A stretch of DNA of 64,000 nucleotides from NCBI GenBank assembly GCA_004211435.1, contig SECS01000001.1, positions 96,447 through 160,446 of the forward strand, in the 5' to 3' direction. Under the pieces are notes generated by a model, which was not told where the DNA came from, searched no databases, and saw only the letters and a program-made list of their open reading frames with translations. Below are positions 1 to 9,604 of this stretch, in pieces; the first letter of the stretch is position 1, and the number at the start of each line of letters is the position of its first letter. Source of the stretch: Novosphingobium sp. GTDB taxonomy: Bacteria; Pseudomonadota; Alphaproteobacteria; Sphingomonadales; Sphingomonadaceae. The position numbers were made by a program, and so were the translations under genes.

Positions 1-122
1 ACGAAACCCAAGGTTTCGAGGCGGATCTGCCGGTCGACGGCCTGCTTGGCGATGCCGCTCGCGATGCCCTTGGGCCCCAGCGGGCGCACCGCCCCGATCA
101 GAACATCGTCCACCCGGATCAT
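1..122 (-). CDS. MOSC domain protein, N-terminal fragment
   Basis: The first 40 codons of a gene that runs off the left edge. It starts with ATG at 122 and reads MIRVDDVLIGAVRPLGPKGI and onward. This N-terminus, with the VRPLGPKG.ASGI pattern, is typical of YiiM-like MOSC proteins, beta-barrel proteins related to the C-terminal domain of molybdenum cofactor sulfurase. The catalytic-cysteine region lies outside the window, so function cannot be checked. It is transcribed leftward like the next gene, 24 bp away, and may share its transcript. Confidence 0.6.
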   Translation of the reverse strand, partial: MIRVDDVLIGAVRPLGPKGIASGIAKQAVDRQIRLETLGF

Positions 123-146
123 TTCGGTCCTCTTGTGCACCCGAGC

Positions 147-809
147 CTAGCCGTGGCCGCCCTCCGCGGCGCCGAACATGGTCTTGGCATAGACGATGCC
201 GATGCCATAGCCCCCGGCATATTTGCGCGCGATGCCCGTGGTCAGCCCATAGGTCTCGCCGCGCGCCCAGTCGCGCTGGAGCTCGAGCAGGTATTGCAGC
301 GCCGTCAGCGGCCGCGCGCCCGCCTGGATCATGCGATCGATCGCGCGATCGTGCGCTTCGGCCGAAACGTCGCCGCAGATGTCGCTGACGAAATAGACCT
401 CGAAACCCTGTTCGAGCGCGGACAGCACCGGGCCGACGATGCAGACCGAGGTCCAGAGCCCGCCGATCACGACTCTCGGCTTGCCGATGGCGTTAAACGC
501 CGCGACGAAATCGGCGTCTTCCCAGGCGTTCATCGTCGTCCGGTCGATCACGCGCCGATCGGGAAAGGCCGCAAGGATCTCGTCGAAGATCGGTCCCGAA
601 AAGCTCTCCGCCGCCACTGTCGTCAGGATCGTCGACACGCCGAAGCCCGCCGCCGCTTCGGCGACCAGGCCGGCGTTGAGGCGCAGCACGGCGACGTCCT
701 GCGAGCGCACGGGAAAGGCCATCTGCGATTGGTGATCGATCAGCACGAGCGCGTGATCGCCTGGCGTGAGCAGCGACTTCGCGGGCGTGGCGACGGCGGT
801 GACGGTCAT
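147..809 (-). CDS. isochorismatase-like cysteine hydrolase (YcaC type)
   Basis: A 220-residue cysteine hydrolase of the isochorismatase superfamily. Asp25 lies in LVLIDHQ and the nucleophile Cys123 in WTSVCIVGPVLSAL. The NAWED segment (about 94-98) and the C-terminal LLELQRDWA stretch match the YcaC subgroup, whose physiological substrate is not settled. I could not confidently place the family lysine of the D-K-C triad. The ATG is preceded by AGGAG. It is probably cytosolic, with no signal peptide. Its substrate cannot be inferred from the neighbours. Confidence 0.85.
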   Translation of the reverse strand: MTVTAVATPAKSLLTPGDHALVLIDHQSQMAFPVRSQDVAVLRLNAGLVAEAAAGFGVSTILTTVAAESFSGPIFDEILAAFPDRRVIDRTTMNAWEDADFVAAFNAIGKPRVVIGGLWTSVCIVGPVLSALEQGFEVYFVSDICGDVSAEAHDRAIDRMIQAGARPLTALQYLLELQRDWARGETYGLTTGIARKYAGGYGIGIVYAKTMFGAAEGGHG

Positions 810-929
810 CGGGCTCTCCTCGCGGGTCGGAAGCGCCCCCGCGCCAGGATGATCGATGAGAGCGCCCGATGCGCCAACCTGTCCCCGCGCGTGGGATCGG
901 CATACCTTGGTATGGGAGATGCCCGGCTG

Positions 930-1490
930 CTAGAGCACCGCTTCGATCAGCCCGAGCCGTTGCGCCTCGCTTGCTTCGATGTACCAGTTCGACGGCGCCT
1001 TGCGCAGCACCTCGTCCATCGTGACGTTCGATCCGTAGATCAGGTTCCGGAAGCCTTCGTTCTGGATCTCGATCGACGCCTGGATCTCGTTGAGCGTCGC
1101 TTCGACCGAGGCGATGCAGGTGGTCAGCGGCCCCTCGATCTGCAGCGTCTTGGTCAGCTTTCGCTCGTGGATCATCAGCCGCGTACCGCGCGTGAGATAG
1201 CGGTTCTCGCGCGCGAAGAACGACATGAAGGTCGTGCCCGCCGAATAGATCGCGGCCTTGCCCAGGAACACGATCCGCCGCTGTGGCGAAACTTCGCTGT
1301 GGAAGCGGACGTCCTCGCCCATCATGCGCGCCACTTCGGGATCGCCGCCGAGGGTGGAAAGCTCGATCGTCACCAGGCCCTCCTGGGCGCAGAGGTCGAG
1401 CTGCTGCCGGAAGGTCTGATACATCGCATAGTCTACCGTGCCGGACAGCCGGACCGACGGCGCCCGAAAGTCGACATTGGTCAATCGCAC
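930..1490 (-). CDS. ClpP-like serine peptidase (S14-like fold)
   Basis: A ClpP/crotonase-fold protein of about 186 residues. From the GTG at 1490, Ser83 in AIYSAGTTF and His108 in RLMIHERK are 25 residues apart, the same spacing as the ClpP catalytic Ser and His. The GGDP segment near residue 48 resembles the ClpP substrate-groove loop. It lacks the usual ClpP N-terminal axial loop and is not in a clpX context, so it may be a stand-alone or accessory ClpP paralogue. The frame stays open to a GTG at 1625, but that start would overlap the upstream small ORF by about 120 bp and adds only low-complexity sequence; I prefer the start near 1490. Confidence 0.65.
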   Translation of the reverse strand: MRLTNVDFRAPSVRLSGTVDYAMYQTFRQQLDLCAQEGLVTIELSTLGGDPEVARMMGEDVRFHSEVSPQRRIVFLGKAAIYSAGTTFMSFFARENRYLTRGTRLMIHERKLTKTLQIEGPLTTCIASVEATLNEIQASIEIQNEGFRNLIYGSNVTMDEVLRKAPSNWYIEASEAQRLGLIEAVL

Positions 1491-1501
1491 GGGAGTGCCC
1501 G

Positions 1502-1801
1502 TCAGCCGCAGTTCATGCCGGAGATCGGACTGCCGACCGCCAGGGCCGGAAGCAGCCGCCGCGGCGCTCTGGCCGCCATCGGCTGCTCGGATCCCTTCGC
1601 GGCATCGAGCGCCACGGGAACGCACTGCGCTTCGAGGAAAGCCTGACGCACGAGCCGTTGCTCGGTCTGAACGCGATGCCGCGCGATGGCCTGGCAGAGC
1701 GGGCCATCGTCATCGAGCCGATACCAGAAACCCGAAATGTCGGCCAAGGCCTCCCGCAAGGCCAAGGCGGCTTCTCTATCGGCGGTCGTCACAACCTGCA
1801 T
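1502..1801 (-). CDS. small hypothetical protein upstream of the ClpP-like gene
   Basis: A 99-residue ORF, not recognised. It has a convincing start: GGAG lies about 9 bases before the ATG at 1801. The first 60 residues (ADREAALALREALADISGFW and on) look helical and charged; the tail is Ala/Arg-rich. Its stop overlaps the possible start of the ClpP-like peptidase, which suggests translational coupling. It could be an adaptor or partner of that peptidase, but nothing in the sequence proves this. No signal peptide or membrane segment is visible. Confidence 0.5.
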   Translation of the reverse strand: MQVVTTADREAALALREALADISGFWYRLDDDGPLCQAIARHRVQTEQRLVRQAFLEAQCVPVALDAAKGSEQPMAARAPRRLLPALAVGSPISGMNCG

Positions 1802-1886
1802 TCGCGCTCACTCCGTCGGGTATGACGGAATAACTCGTTGAACTGCAGGCAGTTCCTCCGCTCGTCGCAGCGACTGCCTGCGACGA

Positions 1887-3611
1887 TCAGGCCGCCTTTG
1901 CGAGGGCGAAACGGCCAACCAGCTCGGTCAGATTGTTCGCCGCGTGATCGAGATTCCGGGCTGCGGCGTGGCTCTGTTCGACCATCGCGGCGTTCTGCTG
2001 GGTTACGCGATCCATCGCCGACATGATGCTGTTGGTTTCGCGCAGACGCGTCGACTGCTCGCTCGCCGCCTGCGAAATGTCCATCACCGTCCCGGTCACG
2101 CTTTCGACGCTGCCGCTGATCCGCTCGAGCACGCTGCCCGCGCGCCGCACCATCGCGACGCCGGTGCCGACCTGCTGGGTGCTGCTCTCGATCAGCGTGC
2201 GGATGTCGGTCGCCGCGTCGGACGAACGCTGCGCGAGCGCGCGCACTTCGCTGGCGACCACGGCGAAGCCGCTGCCTGCCTGGCCCGCACGCGCGGCCTC
2301 GACGCCGGCGTTGAGCGCCAGCAGGTTGGTCTGGAATGCGATGGAATCGATCACCGAGATGATCTGGCCGATCTGCGCGGTCGACTGTTCGATGTTGGAC
2401 ATGGCGCCCACCGCCTGGCGGACGATGTCGGTGCCCTCGCTGGCCACGGCCACGGCGTCGCAGGTGCCCTGGTGGGCCATCCGGGCATTCGCCGCGGTGC
2501 TGCCGACGGCCGTCGTCAGCGCGTCCACGGCCTCGGCGGCACTGGCCAGTTCCGATGCGTGGTGTTCGGTGCGCTGCGCCAGATCGGCCGAAGCCTGGCT
2601 GATCTCACCCGAGCCGCCGCGAATGTTGTTCGCCGCTTCGGCGACCGCGATCATCGTATCGTGCAGGCGCGTGATCGCCGCATTGAAGTCCGAGCGCACG
2701 CCTTCGTAGCCGGCGCCGAGATCGGGCAGGTTGACCGTCAGGTCGCCGCCCGCGAGCTTGCGCAGCGATTGCCCGACGACGTCGACCATGCGCGCCATGT
2801 CCTGGTCGGACTGGACCTTCGAGCGGCTGGTCTCGCGCAATTGCTCGGCCGCGCGGGCAAGTTTGCCGAGTTCGTCCTGACGGCTCGAATGCAGCACCTC
2901 GACGTTGAAATCCTGGCGCGAGATCCGCGAAATGGCTTCCGCCATGATGCCCAGTTCGCTGCCGATCGTGCGCTTGATGACGCGCGCCAGCACGAAGGAG
3001 GCCATGCCCGCGAGCGCGGCGATGGCGATCGTGATCGCCATGGTCAGCATGGAGAGCTGCTCCTGCTGCTTGGCGATGACCGCCGCCTGCGCAATGACCG
3101 GCTTGCGGATCTCTTCGATCTTGGCGTCGACGACGTCGCCGGCAGCGACGATCGCGGCGGCGCCTTCGGCATCGGCCGGACCGGCCGCCATCACACCGTC
3201 GACGGTCTTCACATATTCGGCCGCGCCGGCTTCGACCTCGCGCACGAGCTGGTGCTCGGAGGCGTCGAGAACGGTTTGGGTTTCCTTGAGCGACGTGCCG
3301 AAATCGGTGGCATTGCCGCGATAGCTTTCGAGCGTTTCGGGGCTGCGCAGCAATGCGTAGCGGAAGGCGTCGCGCTCAAGCGAGGTGAAGTCCTTTTCGA
3401 GCAGCGCGATCTTGAGCGCCTGCTCGGCAACGCGGTTGTCTTCCTGGCCCATCCGCCAGCTCAGCCCCGCACCCATCGTAATCGCCACGATCAGGCACGC
3501 GCTCAGCACAAGCGCCGCGATCACCTGGAAGTTCAGCCGCTGCGCAATCGGCATGCGGACGAACCAACGGTCGAGGAAGTTGTCGGATTGCTGCACGATA
3601 TGAGTGTCCAT
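1887..3611 (-). CDS. methyl-accepting chemotaxis protein
   Basis: A 574-residue transmembrane chemoreceptor. A short cytosolic N-terminus is followed by a first membrane helix (about 27-49), a periplasmic region of about 140 residues rich in predicted helix, a second membrane helix (about 190-212), a HAMP segment, and a long coiled-coil signalling domain. The conserved hairpin tip is visible as [20 protein letters not shown] followed by [16 protein letters not shown], the site that binds CheA and CheW. The ligand cannot be predicted; the periplasmic part looks like a four-helix bundle. It is a single gene with its own 5' region (3612-3783) and no che genes nearby. Confidence 0.93.
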   Translation of the reverse strand: MDTHIVQQSDNFLDRWFVRMPIAQRLNFQVIAALVLSACLIVAITMGAGLSWRMGQEDNRVAEQALKIALLEKDFTSLERDAFRYALLRSPETLESYRGNATDFGTSLKETQTVLDASEHQLVREVEAGAAEYVKTVDGVMAAGPADAEGAAAIVAAGDVVDAKIEEIRKPVIAQAAVIAKQQEQLSMLTMAITIAIAALAGMASFVLARVIKRTIGSELGIMAEAISRISRQDFNVEVLHSSRQDELGKLARAAEQLRETSRSKVQSDQDMARMVDVVGQSLRKLAGGDLTVNLPDLGAGYEGVRSDFNAAITRLHDTMIAVAEAANNIRGGSGEISQASADLAQRTEHHASELASAAEAVDALTTAVGSTAANARMAHQGTCDAVAVASEGTDIVRQAVGAMSNIEQSTAQIGQIISVIDSIAFQTNLLALNAGVEAARAGQAGSGFAVVASEVRALAQRSSDAATDIRTLIESSTQQVGTGVAMVRRAGSVLERISGSVESVTGTVMDISQAASEQSTRLRETNSIMSAMDRVTQQNAAMVEQSHAAARNLDHAANNLTELVGRFALAKAA

Positions 3612-3783
3612 CTGCCTGGCCGCGCCGCGCGCAACACCGTCATCCCATAGACACGAAGATGGTTAACGAATCGCCGTCCGCCCGCCCGCGTGGACTCCCT
3701 AGGACATCCCAGCCCGACGCGAGAGCCCCGAAGCCGTGCTGAGTTTCGCCATTATGAACCACATGTCGCAAAGGTGATTTTGG

Positions 3784-5025
3784 TTAATGCGCGGCTTCGG
3801 AGACCTTGGCCTCGGCGGGATCGAACGCGATCGGTAGCCCCTTGATCCCCCAGGTGCCCGGATAGGGCCGCCAGCCGGCCGGCCCCGTCGAGCGCAGGTT
3901 GGTGATGCGCTGGGCGATCAGGTGCAGGCCTTCCTCGAGCTGCGCCTTGGCGATGTATTGGCCGAGGCAGATGTGCGCGCCGAGACCGAACGGGATCGGC
4001 GGGTTGGTGTGGACGCGGTCGGGATCGAAGGTTTCCGCATTTTCGGCGACGCGGGGATCGCGGCCGATGACGTTGAGCGGGAACCAGATCATGCTGTCCT
4101 TCGGCAGCACGACGCCGCGGTATTCCCAGTCGCGGCCGAGCATGCGCAGCGCCGGCGCCGTGCTCATGTGGCGGAAGGTCTCGCGGATGACCTTGCGGCA
4201 ATAGTCGATCGATTCGCCGCAGCGCGCGAACATTTCGGGCCGGTCGGCGAGCAGCGACATCATGATCGTCAGGATGTTCTTCGAGGTGTCATAGCCCGCC
4301 ACGAACAGGAAGATCAGGATGTTCTCGAGCTCGGCGTCGTCGAGGCCGCCCTCCTCCTGGTTCTTGAGCATCAGGTCGAGCAGGTCCTCGGTGTCGGACA
4401 GGCGCTTGCCCGCGCGGCGGTCGGCGACGAACTGGCCGACGAACTTCTCGAGCACGAGGGTCGCTTCCTCGAGCTGCGGCAGGAAGTTCGGATCCATGCA
4501 GACGCTGAGCCCCAAGGTCTCGAGCGAGGAACGGATCGGCTGGATGGCTTCGGGTGATTGCCCGATCAGCCGGCACATGACGGTGATCGGGAAGTAGGAG
4601 GCGAATTCCTCGAAGTCGAACCCACCCTTGGGCACCCATTCGTCGAGCAGGTCGGAGATCACCTCGCGCATCACGTCGCGGTTCTTGTTCGCCTGCCGCG
4701 GCGTGAACGAAGGCGCGAGAATCGCGCGCAGCCGCTGGTGCTTGTCACCGCTGATCGCCAGCATGTGGTTGGTCTGGAAGCGCCCCCAGGCCGTGCCGTG
4801 CGCCTGCATCACGTCGAGCAGGCCGCCATAGGGCGGCGCGTACTGGTCCTCGCTATGAAAGAACTCGCGGATCGCCTTGTAGTCGTTGATCAGATAGCCG
4901 AACGGCGAGGTCGCCAGCCAGGGGTGCTGTTCGCGCGCCGCGGCGAAGTGCGGATAGGGATCGGCGGCGAACCAGTCCTGGCCGATGTCGAGGAAAGGCA
5001 GGTCGAGTTCGGTCGCGCGGGGCAT
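3784..5025 (-). CDS. cytochrome P450 (bacterial class I type)
   Basis: A 413-residue soluble P450. The I-helix oxygen-activation motif is FVAGYDTSKN, the K-helix ExxR is ETFR, and the haem loop PFGLGAHICLGQ gives Cys353 as axial ligand. I chose the ATG at 5025 because GAGGTG precedes it; a TTG 18 bases upstream is less likely. It needs external electron donors, and no ferredoxin or ferredoxin reductase is in the window. The gene is divergent from a TetR regulator, with 115 bp between start codons, so substrate-induced derepression is likely. The substrate is unknown. Confidence 0.93.
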   Translation of the reverse strand: MPRATELDLPFLDIGQDWFAADPYPHFAAAREQHPWLATSPFGYLINDYKAIREFFHSEDQYAPPYGGLLDVMQAHGTAWGRFQTNHMLAISGDKHQRLRAILAPSFTPRQANKNRDVMREVISDLLDEWVPKGGFDFEEFASYFPITVMCRLIGQSPEAIQPIRSSLETLGLSVCMDPNFLPQLEEATLVLEKFVGQFVADRRAGKRLSDTEDLLDLMLKNQEEGGLDDAELENILIFLFVAGYDTSKNILTIMMSLLADRPEMFARCGESIDYCRKVIRETFRHMSTAPALRMLGRDWEYRGVVLPKDSMIWFPLNVIGRDPRVAENAETFDPDRVHTNPPIPFGLGAHICLGQYIAKAQLEEGLHLIAQRITNLRSTGPAGWRPYPGTWGIKGLPIAFDPAEAKVSEAAH

Positions 5026-5073
5026 GGGATTCACCTCTTCCAAAGTCTTGTGCCACCACGCTTAGCCCGCCGA

Positions 5074-5095
5074 TTACATGTAACCAGATTTACAT
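5074..5095. promoter_or_regulatory. putative TetR operator between P450 and regulator
   Basis: The divergent region holds the perfect 10-bp palindrome TTACATGTAA (5074-5083) and a second TTACAT half site at 5090-5095, 16 bp away. It lies 49 bp from the P450 start and about 58 bp from the TetR start, a suitable place to repress both. Binding is inferred. Confidence 0.45.
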
Positions 5096-5140
5096 TTGCG
5101 CGGGCCGCACGGTATCCCGCACGCGGGAGACGCAGCGGAC

Positions 5141-5719
5141 ATGCGCATCGTAGATCACGAGCAGCGGCGGCAGAAGATCGCCGAAGTGGCGATGGACCTC
5201 ATCGCGCACGAAGGGCTCGAAGCGACGACGCTCAACCGCATCGCCCGGCAGATGGGCGCGAGCATTCGCGTCATCACCCACTATTTCGCCGACAAAGACA
5301 CGCTGCTGCTCGCGGTCTATCGGATCCTGGCGCTGCAGGGCCAGGCGCCGATCGCCGAAGTGCTGGCGCGCGATCCCGCCGATCTCGCCGGCGCGCTGAA
5401 CGTCCTGTGCGGCAGCGACGAGGCCACGCTCAAGCGCTGGCGCGTCTACGTCGCCTTCTGGGACAAGGCCGCGCGCAGCCCTCGCTTCGCCGCCGAGCAG
5501 CGGCTGTGGATCGAGAAGACCCTGGCCCTGATCGGCGAGGTCATCGTCGCGCGCACGGGTAGCGCCGGCGAGATCCGCCCGCTGGCGATGGAGCTGATCT
5601 CGCTGGTCTACGGCATGTCGGTCCAGCGCACGCTCGATCCCGAGAGCTGGGCGCCCGAGGCGATCGCCGCGGTGATCGATCGCAAGGTACGCGAGGTCGA
5701 TCTGCTGCGCCCGTCCTAA
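5141..5719 (+). CDS. TetR/AcrR family regulator (P450-linked)
   Basis: A 192-residue TetR-type repressor. The N-terminal DNA-binding domain is seen in RRQKIAEVAMDLIAHEGLEA, then NRIARQMGASIRVITHYFADKDTLL as helix-turn-helix and following helix. The C-terminal half is a variable ligand domain. The ATG at 5141 is preferred over an upstream TTG at 5096 because it directly precedes the conserved HTH domain and has GGGAGA about 11 bases upstream. It is divergent from the P450 and probably controls it and itself. Its TAA overlaps the TAG of the converging cobN by 3 of 4 bases (CTAA). Confidence 0.88.
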   Translation: MRIVDHEQRRQKIAEVAMDLIAHEGLEATTLNRIARQMGASIRVITHYFADKDTLLLAVYRILALQGQAPIAEVLARDPADLAGALNVLCGSDEATLKRWRVYVAFWDKAARSPRFAAEQRLWIEKTLALIGEVIVARTGSAGEIRPLAMELISLVYGMSVQRTLDPESWAPEAIAAVIDRKVREVDLLRPS

Positions 5720-8700
5720 CCGGCTTCGGCAAGTTCCGCGAGCAGGGCGGCAGCGCTGTTCGAGCGTGGCTGCCAGAGCCCGCGTTCGAGCGCTTCGGCC
5801 AGTCGCGCCGCGGTCTCGCGCAGCGCCGCGGGATTGGCCTCGGCCATGAACAGGCGCACCGCCTCGTCCTCGATGAAGGCGGCGTGGACCGCGTCGAAAT
5901 GATGATCGCGCACCGCGTGCGTCGTCGCAGCGAAGGCAAACAGGTAGTCGACCGACGCGGCGATCTCGAAGGCACCCTTGTAGCCATGGCGCATGACCCC
6001 GGCGATCCACTTGGGATTGGTCACGCGGGCGCGGACGACGCGGCCGATCTCGTCCTCGAGCGTGCGGATCACCGGCTTTTCGGGGCGCGAGTGATCGTTG
6101 TGATAGGATTGGGGCTTGCGGCCTGAGAGGTGCTCGATCGCCGCGGCGACGCCGCCCTCGAACTGGTAATAGTCGTCGCTGTCGAGCAGGTCGTGCTCAC
6201 GGTTGTCCTGGTTCTGGATCACCGCCTGGGCCTGGGCGAGCCGCGAAGCGAAGAGGTCGCGCTCGCTGTCGCCCTCGACCCCGGCGCCATAGGCATAGCC
6301 GCCCCAGTCGAGATAGACCTCCGCCAGATCGGCGCGGCTGTGCCACAGGCGTTCGTCGATCATCGCCTGGAGGCCCGCGCCATAGGCCCCGGGCTTCGAG
6401 CCGAACACGCGCACGCCGGCGCGGCGCGCGGCCTGGGCGGGATCGGCGCCATCGGCCACCAGCGCAGCCAGCTCGGCGCGGTGGCGCGCCGCGGCGGGGT
6501 TGTCCACCTCGGATTCGTCGAGCGCCATGACCGCGCGCGCGGCGCTGTCGATCAGGTCGATCTGTTCGGGGAAGGCGTCGCGGAAGAAACCCGAGACGCG
6601 GAAGGTGACGTCCACGCGCGGTCGGCCGAGCTCGGCCAGGGTCATCATCTCGAAGCCGACCACGCGGCCCGAGGTCCATTCCCAGCGCGGCTTGACGCCC
6701 ATCAGCGCCAGGGCCTGGGCGATGTCGTCACCGCCGGTGCGCATGTTGGCCGTGCCCCAGGCCGAGAGCGCGACCGTCTGCGGGTATTCGCCCTCGCGTT
6801 GCAGATAGTCGGCGACGAGCAGTTCGGCCGACTTGCGCCCGAGTTCCCAGGCGACCGCGGTGGGCACGGCGCGGGTATCGACCGAGTAGAAGTTGCGCCC
6901 CGTCGGCAGCACGTCGGGACGGCCGCGCGTGGGCGCGCCCGAAGGACCGGGGGCGACGAAACGGCCGTCGAGGCCCGCGAGCAAGGCCGCGCGCTCGGCC
7001 GGACCGCAGGCGTCGATGCGCGGGGCGAGATTGTCGACGATCTCGGCGAGGACACTCGCGACCTTCTCACCATAACCGTCAGGAGGAGATGCGGCTTCCA
7101 CGAGACTCGCCGCCAGCAATTCCAGCCGCTCGATCGTATCGCCCATGGTCCGCCAGGGATCGTCCGAAACCGAGGCCAGTGCCGCGGGCCGCAGCCCGTC
7201 CCAGCGATCGCCGAGCTTGCAGTCGAGCGGGTCGAAGCCCAACGCAAGATCGTCGGCAATAGCCCGCAGCAGCGAGGCCTGCCCGGGCCGGTCGTAGCCG
7301 CGCGGCGTACGCGCCAGCGCCACGATCAGGTCGCGGCGCAAACGGCCCTCGGGCGATGCGGTGAAGATATGCAGCCCGTCACGGATCTGCATTTCCTTGA
7401 GCTCGCACAGGTAGTTGTCGATCGCCGCCAGGGCATCGTCGTCGTCGCCCACGGCGCCCGCGTCGTGGTCGAGCCCCTGCCCGCGCGCCAGGTCGAGGAT
7501 GTCGCGGCGCAGCCGGTCGAGCCGGCGCGGGTCCATGCCAGCGGCGAGATAGTATTCGTCGACCAGCGCCTCAAGCTGCTTGAGCGGGCCGTAGGATTCG
7601 GCCCGGGTCAGCGGCGGGGTCAGGTGATCGACGATCACCGCGCCGATGCGGCGCTTGGCCTGGGTGCCCTCGCCCGGATCGTTGACGATGAACGGATAGA
7701 GCTGCGGCAGCGGCCCGGCGCAGATCTCGGGAAAGCAATCGCGCGAGAGCGAGACGGCCTTGCCCGGCAGCCATTCGAGATTGCCGTGCTTGCCGACATG
7801 GACCAGCGCCTGGACGTCGAACGCGCGCGCCAGCCAGACGTGGAAGGCCAGATAGGCGTGCGGCGGCGGCAGCGCCGGGTCGTGGTAGCTCTCCTTGGGA
7901 TTGATGTTGTAACCGCGCGCCGGCTGCACCGCGACGACGGTATTGCCGAAGCGATGGACCGCGAGCCGGAACGCCCCGTCGCGGACGAAGGGATCGGCTT
8001 CGGGCTCGCCCCAGCGCTCGGTCATGCCCGCACGCGCCGCTTCGGGGATCGCGGCGAAGGCCTCGCGGTAGATCGTCAGAGGCAAGGCGATCTCGCCGGG
8101 CCGATCCATAGAGGTCAGATCGTTGGTCACACCGCCGGTCATCACCGCCATCAGCCCCGCGCCGTCCTCGGGCGCGCCCGCCGTATCGTAGCCCTCCTCG
8201 CGCAAGGCGGTCAGGATCGCCGCTGCGCTCGCGGGCGTGTCGAGACCGACGCCGTTGCCGATCCGTCCGTCGCGGTTGGGATAGTTGGCCAGCACCAGCG
8301 CGACGCGGCGATCGGCCGCCGGCGTGCGCCGCAACCGCGCCCAGTTCCAGGCGAGATCGGCGACGAAATCGACGCGATCCTGCGCCACCTGCGGCACGAT
8401 GATCCCGCATTGCGTGCGTTCGTCGAAGCGTTCGGCCGCCTTGAACGCGATGGCGCGGGTGAACAGCCGGCCGTCGACCTCGGGCAGCGCCACGTTCATC
8501 GCCAGATCGCGCGGGCCGAGGCCGCGCGCGGCCGCCTGCCATTCGCTCTCCTCGATCCCCGCGAAGGCGGTCTGGAGGATCGGGCAGTCGGCGCGTTCGA
8601 GCACGCCGGGCAACCGCGGCTCGCCCGAGGACGAAGCGGCGAAGCTCGTGGCGTTGACCACGACCTGGGGCGAGACCGCCTCGATCAGCCCGCCGAGCAG

Positions 8701-9447
8701 GTCGATCGCGAAAGGCTCGCGCAAGGCGCGGACGTGGACCGCGGCAACGTTGAAGCCGCGCGCTTCCAATGCCGCGATCACCGCATCGGCCGCGCCGAGC
8801 GTACCGGCGATCATCAGCGCGCGGTAGAACACGAACAGCGCCACGGGTCGCCCCTCGACCCAGCGCGCCCCGAGGTCGGCAAGGCCCGGCCGCTCGACGC
8901 CCGCGAGATAGAGCCCGGCATCGGCGATCGGCACGGGATCGTCGGGCAAGCCGACATCGTGCCCGATCAGCCGCGCGGCCTGGCGCAGGAACGACAGGGC
9001 ATTGGGCACCCCGCCCTGGCGCAGGTATTCGCGCAGCTTCTCGCGGACCTCGGCCGGCACCGTCGAGGCGCGGTCAAGCGCGGGATCGGCCTCGCGCCCG
9101 TCGGCGATCGCGGCGAAAGCAATGCCCTTCTCGCGCGCGACGAGCGCGATCTCGTCGATGCCGTAGGGCCAGTAGGACTTGCCGCCGAGCAGGATCACGC
9201 AGACGAATTTCGCCTTGGCGACGACCTTCTCGACATAGAGATCGACCGAATAGGGATGCTTGAGCTGGAGCAGGTTCGCCAGCCGAACCGACGGCGCGCC
9301 ATCCGGCAACAGCGCGGCGGCACCGGCGAAGCAGGCGAGTTCGCTGTCGGCCACGGTCAACACGACGATGTCGCCCGGCGCCTGATCGAGATCGATCGCC
9401 TCGTCGCCGTTCGATACGGTGCCGGGGGTGGCGGAGAGGAGGTGCAT
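5716..9447 (-). CDS. cobN: cobaltochelatase subunit CobN
   Basis: A 1243-residue protein, the normal size for CobN, the large subunit of the ATP-dependent cobaltochelatase that inserts cobalt into hydrogenobyrinic acid a,c-diamide in the aerobic B12 pathway (with CobS and CobT, not in this window). CobN/magnesium-chelatase H features are visible, including VHVGKHGNLEWLPGK (about 530), IVNDPGEGTQAKRR (about 580) and SYHNDHSRPEKPVIRTLEDE near the C-terminus. It lies 157 bp downstream of cobW, separated by palindromic repeat copy A. The repeat's GGGGAGGAT end is the only Shine-Dalgarno-like sequence before the ATG. Control by the riboswitch upstream of cobW is likely. Confidence 0.96.
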   Translation of the reverse strand: MHLLSATPGTVSNGDEAIDLDQAPGDIVVLTVADSELACFAGAAALLPDGAPSVRLANLLQLKHPYSVDLYVEKVVAKAKFVCVILLGGKSYWPYGIDEIALVAREKGIAFAAIADGREADPALDRASTVPAEVREKLREYLRQGGVPNALSFLRQAARLIGHDVGLPDDPVPIADAGLYLAGVERPGLADLGARWVEGRPVALFVFYRALMIAGTLGAADAVIAALEARGFNVAAVHVRALREPFAIDLLGGLIEAVSPQVVVNATSFAASSSGEPRLPGVLERADCPILQTAFAGIEESEWQAAARGLGPRDLAMNVALPEVDGRLFTRAIAFKAAERFDERTQCGIIVPQVAQDRVDFVADLAWNWARLRRTPAADRRVALVLANYPNRDGRIGNGVGLDTPASAAAILTALREEGYDTAGAPEDGAGLMAVMTGGVTNDLTSMDRPGEIALPLTIYREAFAAIPEAARAGMTERWGEPEADPFVRDGAFRLAVHRFGNTVVAVQPARGYNINPKESYHDPALPPPHAYLAFHVWLARAFDVQALVHVGKHGNLEWLPGKAVSLSRDCFPEICAGPLPQLYPFIVNDPGEGTQAKRRIGAVIVDHLTPPLTRAESYGPLKQLEALVDEYYLAAGMDPRRLDRLRRDILDLARGQGLDHDAGAVGDDDDALAAIDNYLCELKEMQIRDGLHIFTASPEGRLRRDLIVALARTPRGYDRPGQASLLRAIADDLALGFDPLDCKLGDRWDGLRPAALASVSDDPWRTMGDTIERLELLAASLVEAASPPDGYGEKVASVLAEIVDNLAPRIDACGPAERAALLAGLDGRFVAPGPSGAPTRGRPDVLPTGRNFYSVDTRAVPTAVAWELGRKSAELLVADYLQREGEYPQTVALSAWGTANMRTGGDDIAQALALMGVKPRWEWTSGRVVGFEMMTLAELGRPRVDVTFRVSGFFRDAFPEQIDLIDSAARAVMALDESEVDNPAAARHRAELAALVADGADPAQAARRAGVRVFGSKPGAYGAGLQAMIDERLWHSRADLAEVYLDWGGYAYGAGVEGDSERDLFASRLAQAQAVIQNQDNREHDLLDSDDYYQFEGGVAAAIEHLSGRKPQSYHNDHSRPEKPVIRTLEDEIGRVVRARVTNPKWIAGVMRHGYKGAFEIAASVDYLFAFAATTHAVRDHHFDAVHAAFIEDEAVRLFMAEANPAALRETAARLAEALERGLWQPRSNSAAALLAELAEAG

Positions 9448-9455
9448 TACGGCAA

Positions 9456-9583
9456 GATCCTCCCCTGAAAGGGGAGGTGGCGCGCGCGTAGCGCGTGACG
9501 GAGGGGTGTCCCGCTATCGAGGGGGCGACACCCCTCCACCACGCGCTGCGCGCGCGGTCCCCCTCCCCTTCCAGGGGAGGATC
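9456..9583. repeat. palindromic intergenic repeat, copy A (128-bp class)
   Basis: A long imperfect palindrome between cobN and cobW. It begins GATCCTCCCCT and ends with the exact reverse complement AGGGGAGGATC. Inside are ACGGAGGGGTGTC and its partner GACACCCCTCCA, plus a small hairpin around GTAG. It has the same length and orientation as copy C (30405-30532). Confidence 0.85.
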
Positions 9584-9604
9584 GGGACTGCTCCATCATA
9601 GCCC

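Noticed and set aside
6130..9468. Open frame of 1112 codons antisense to cobN
   Set aside because: It is the mirror of a clear CobN; long antisense frames are expected in high-GC genes, and the translation is rich in Arg, Gly, His and Asp without domains.
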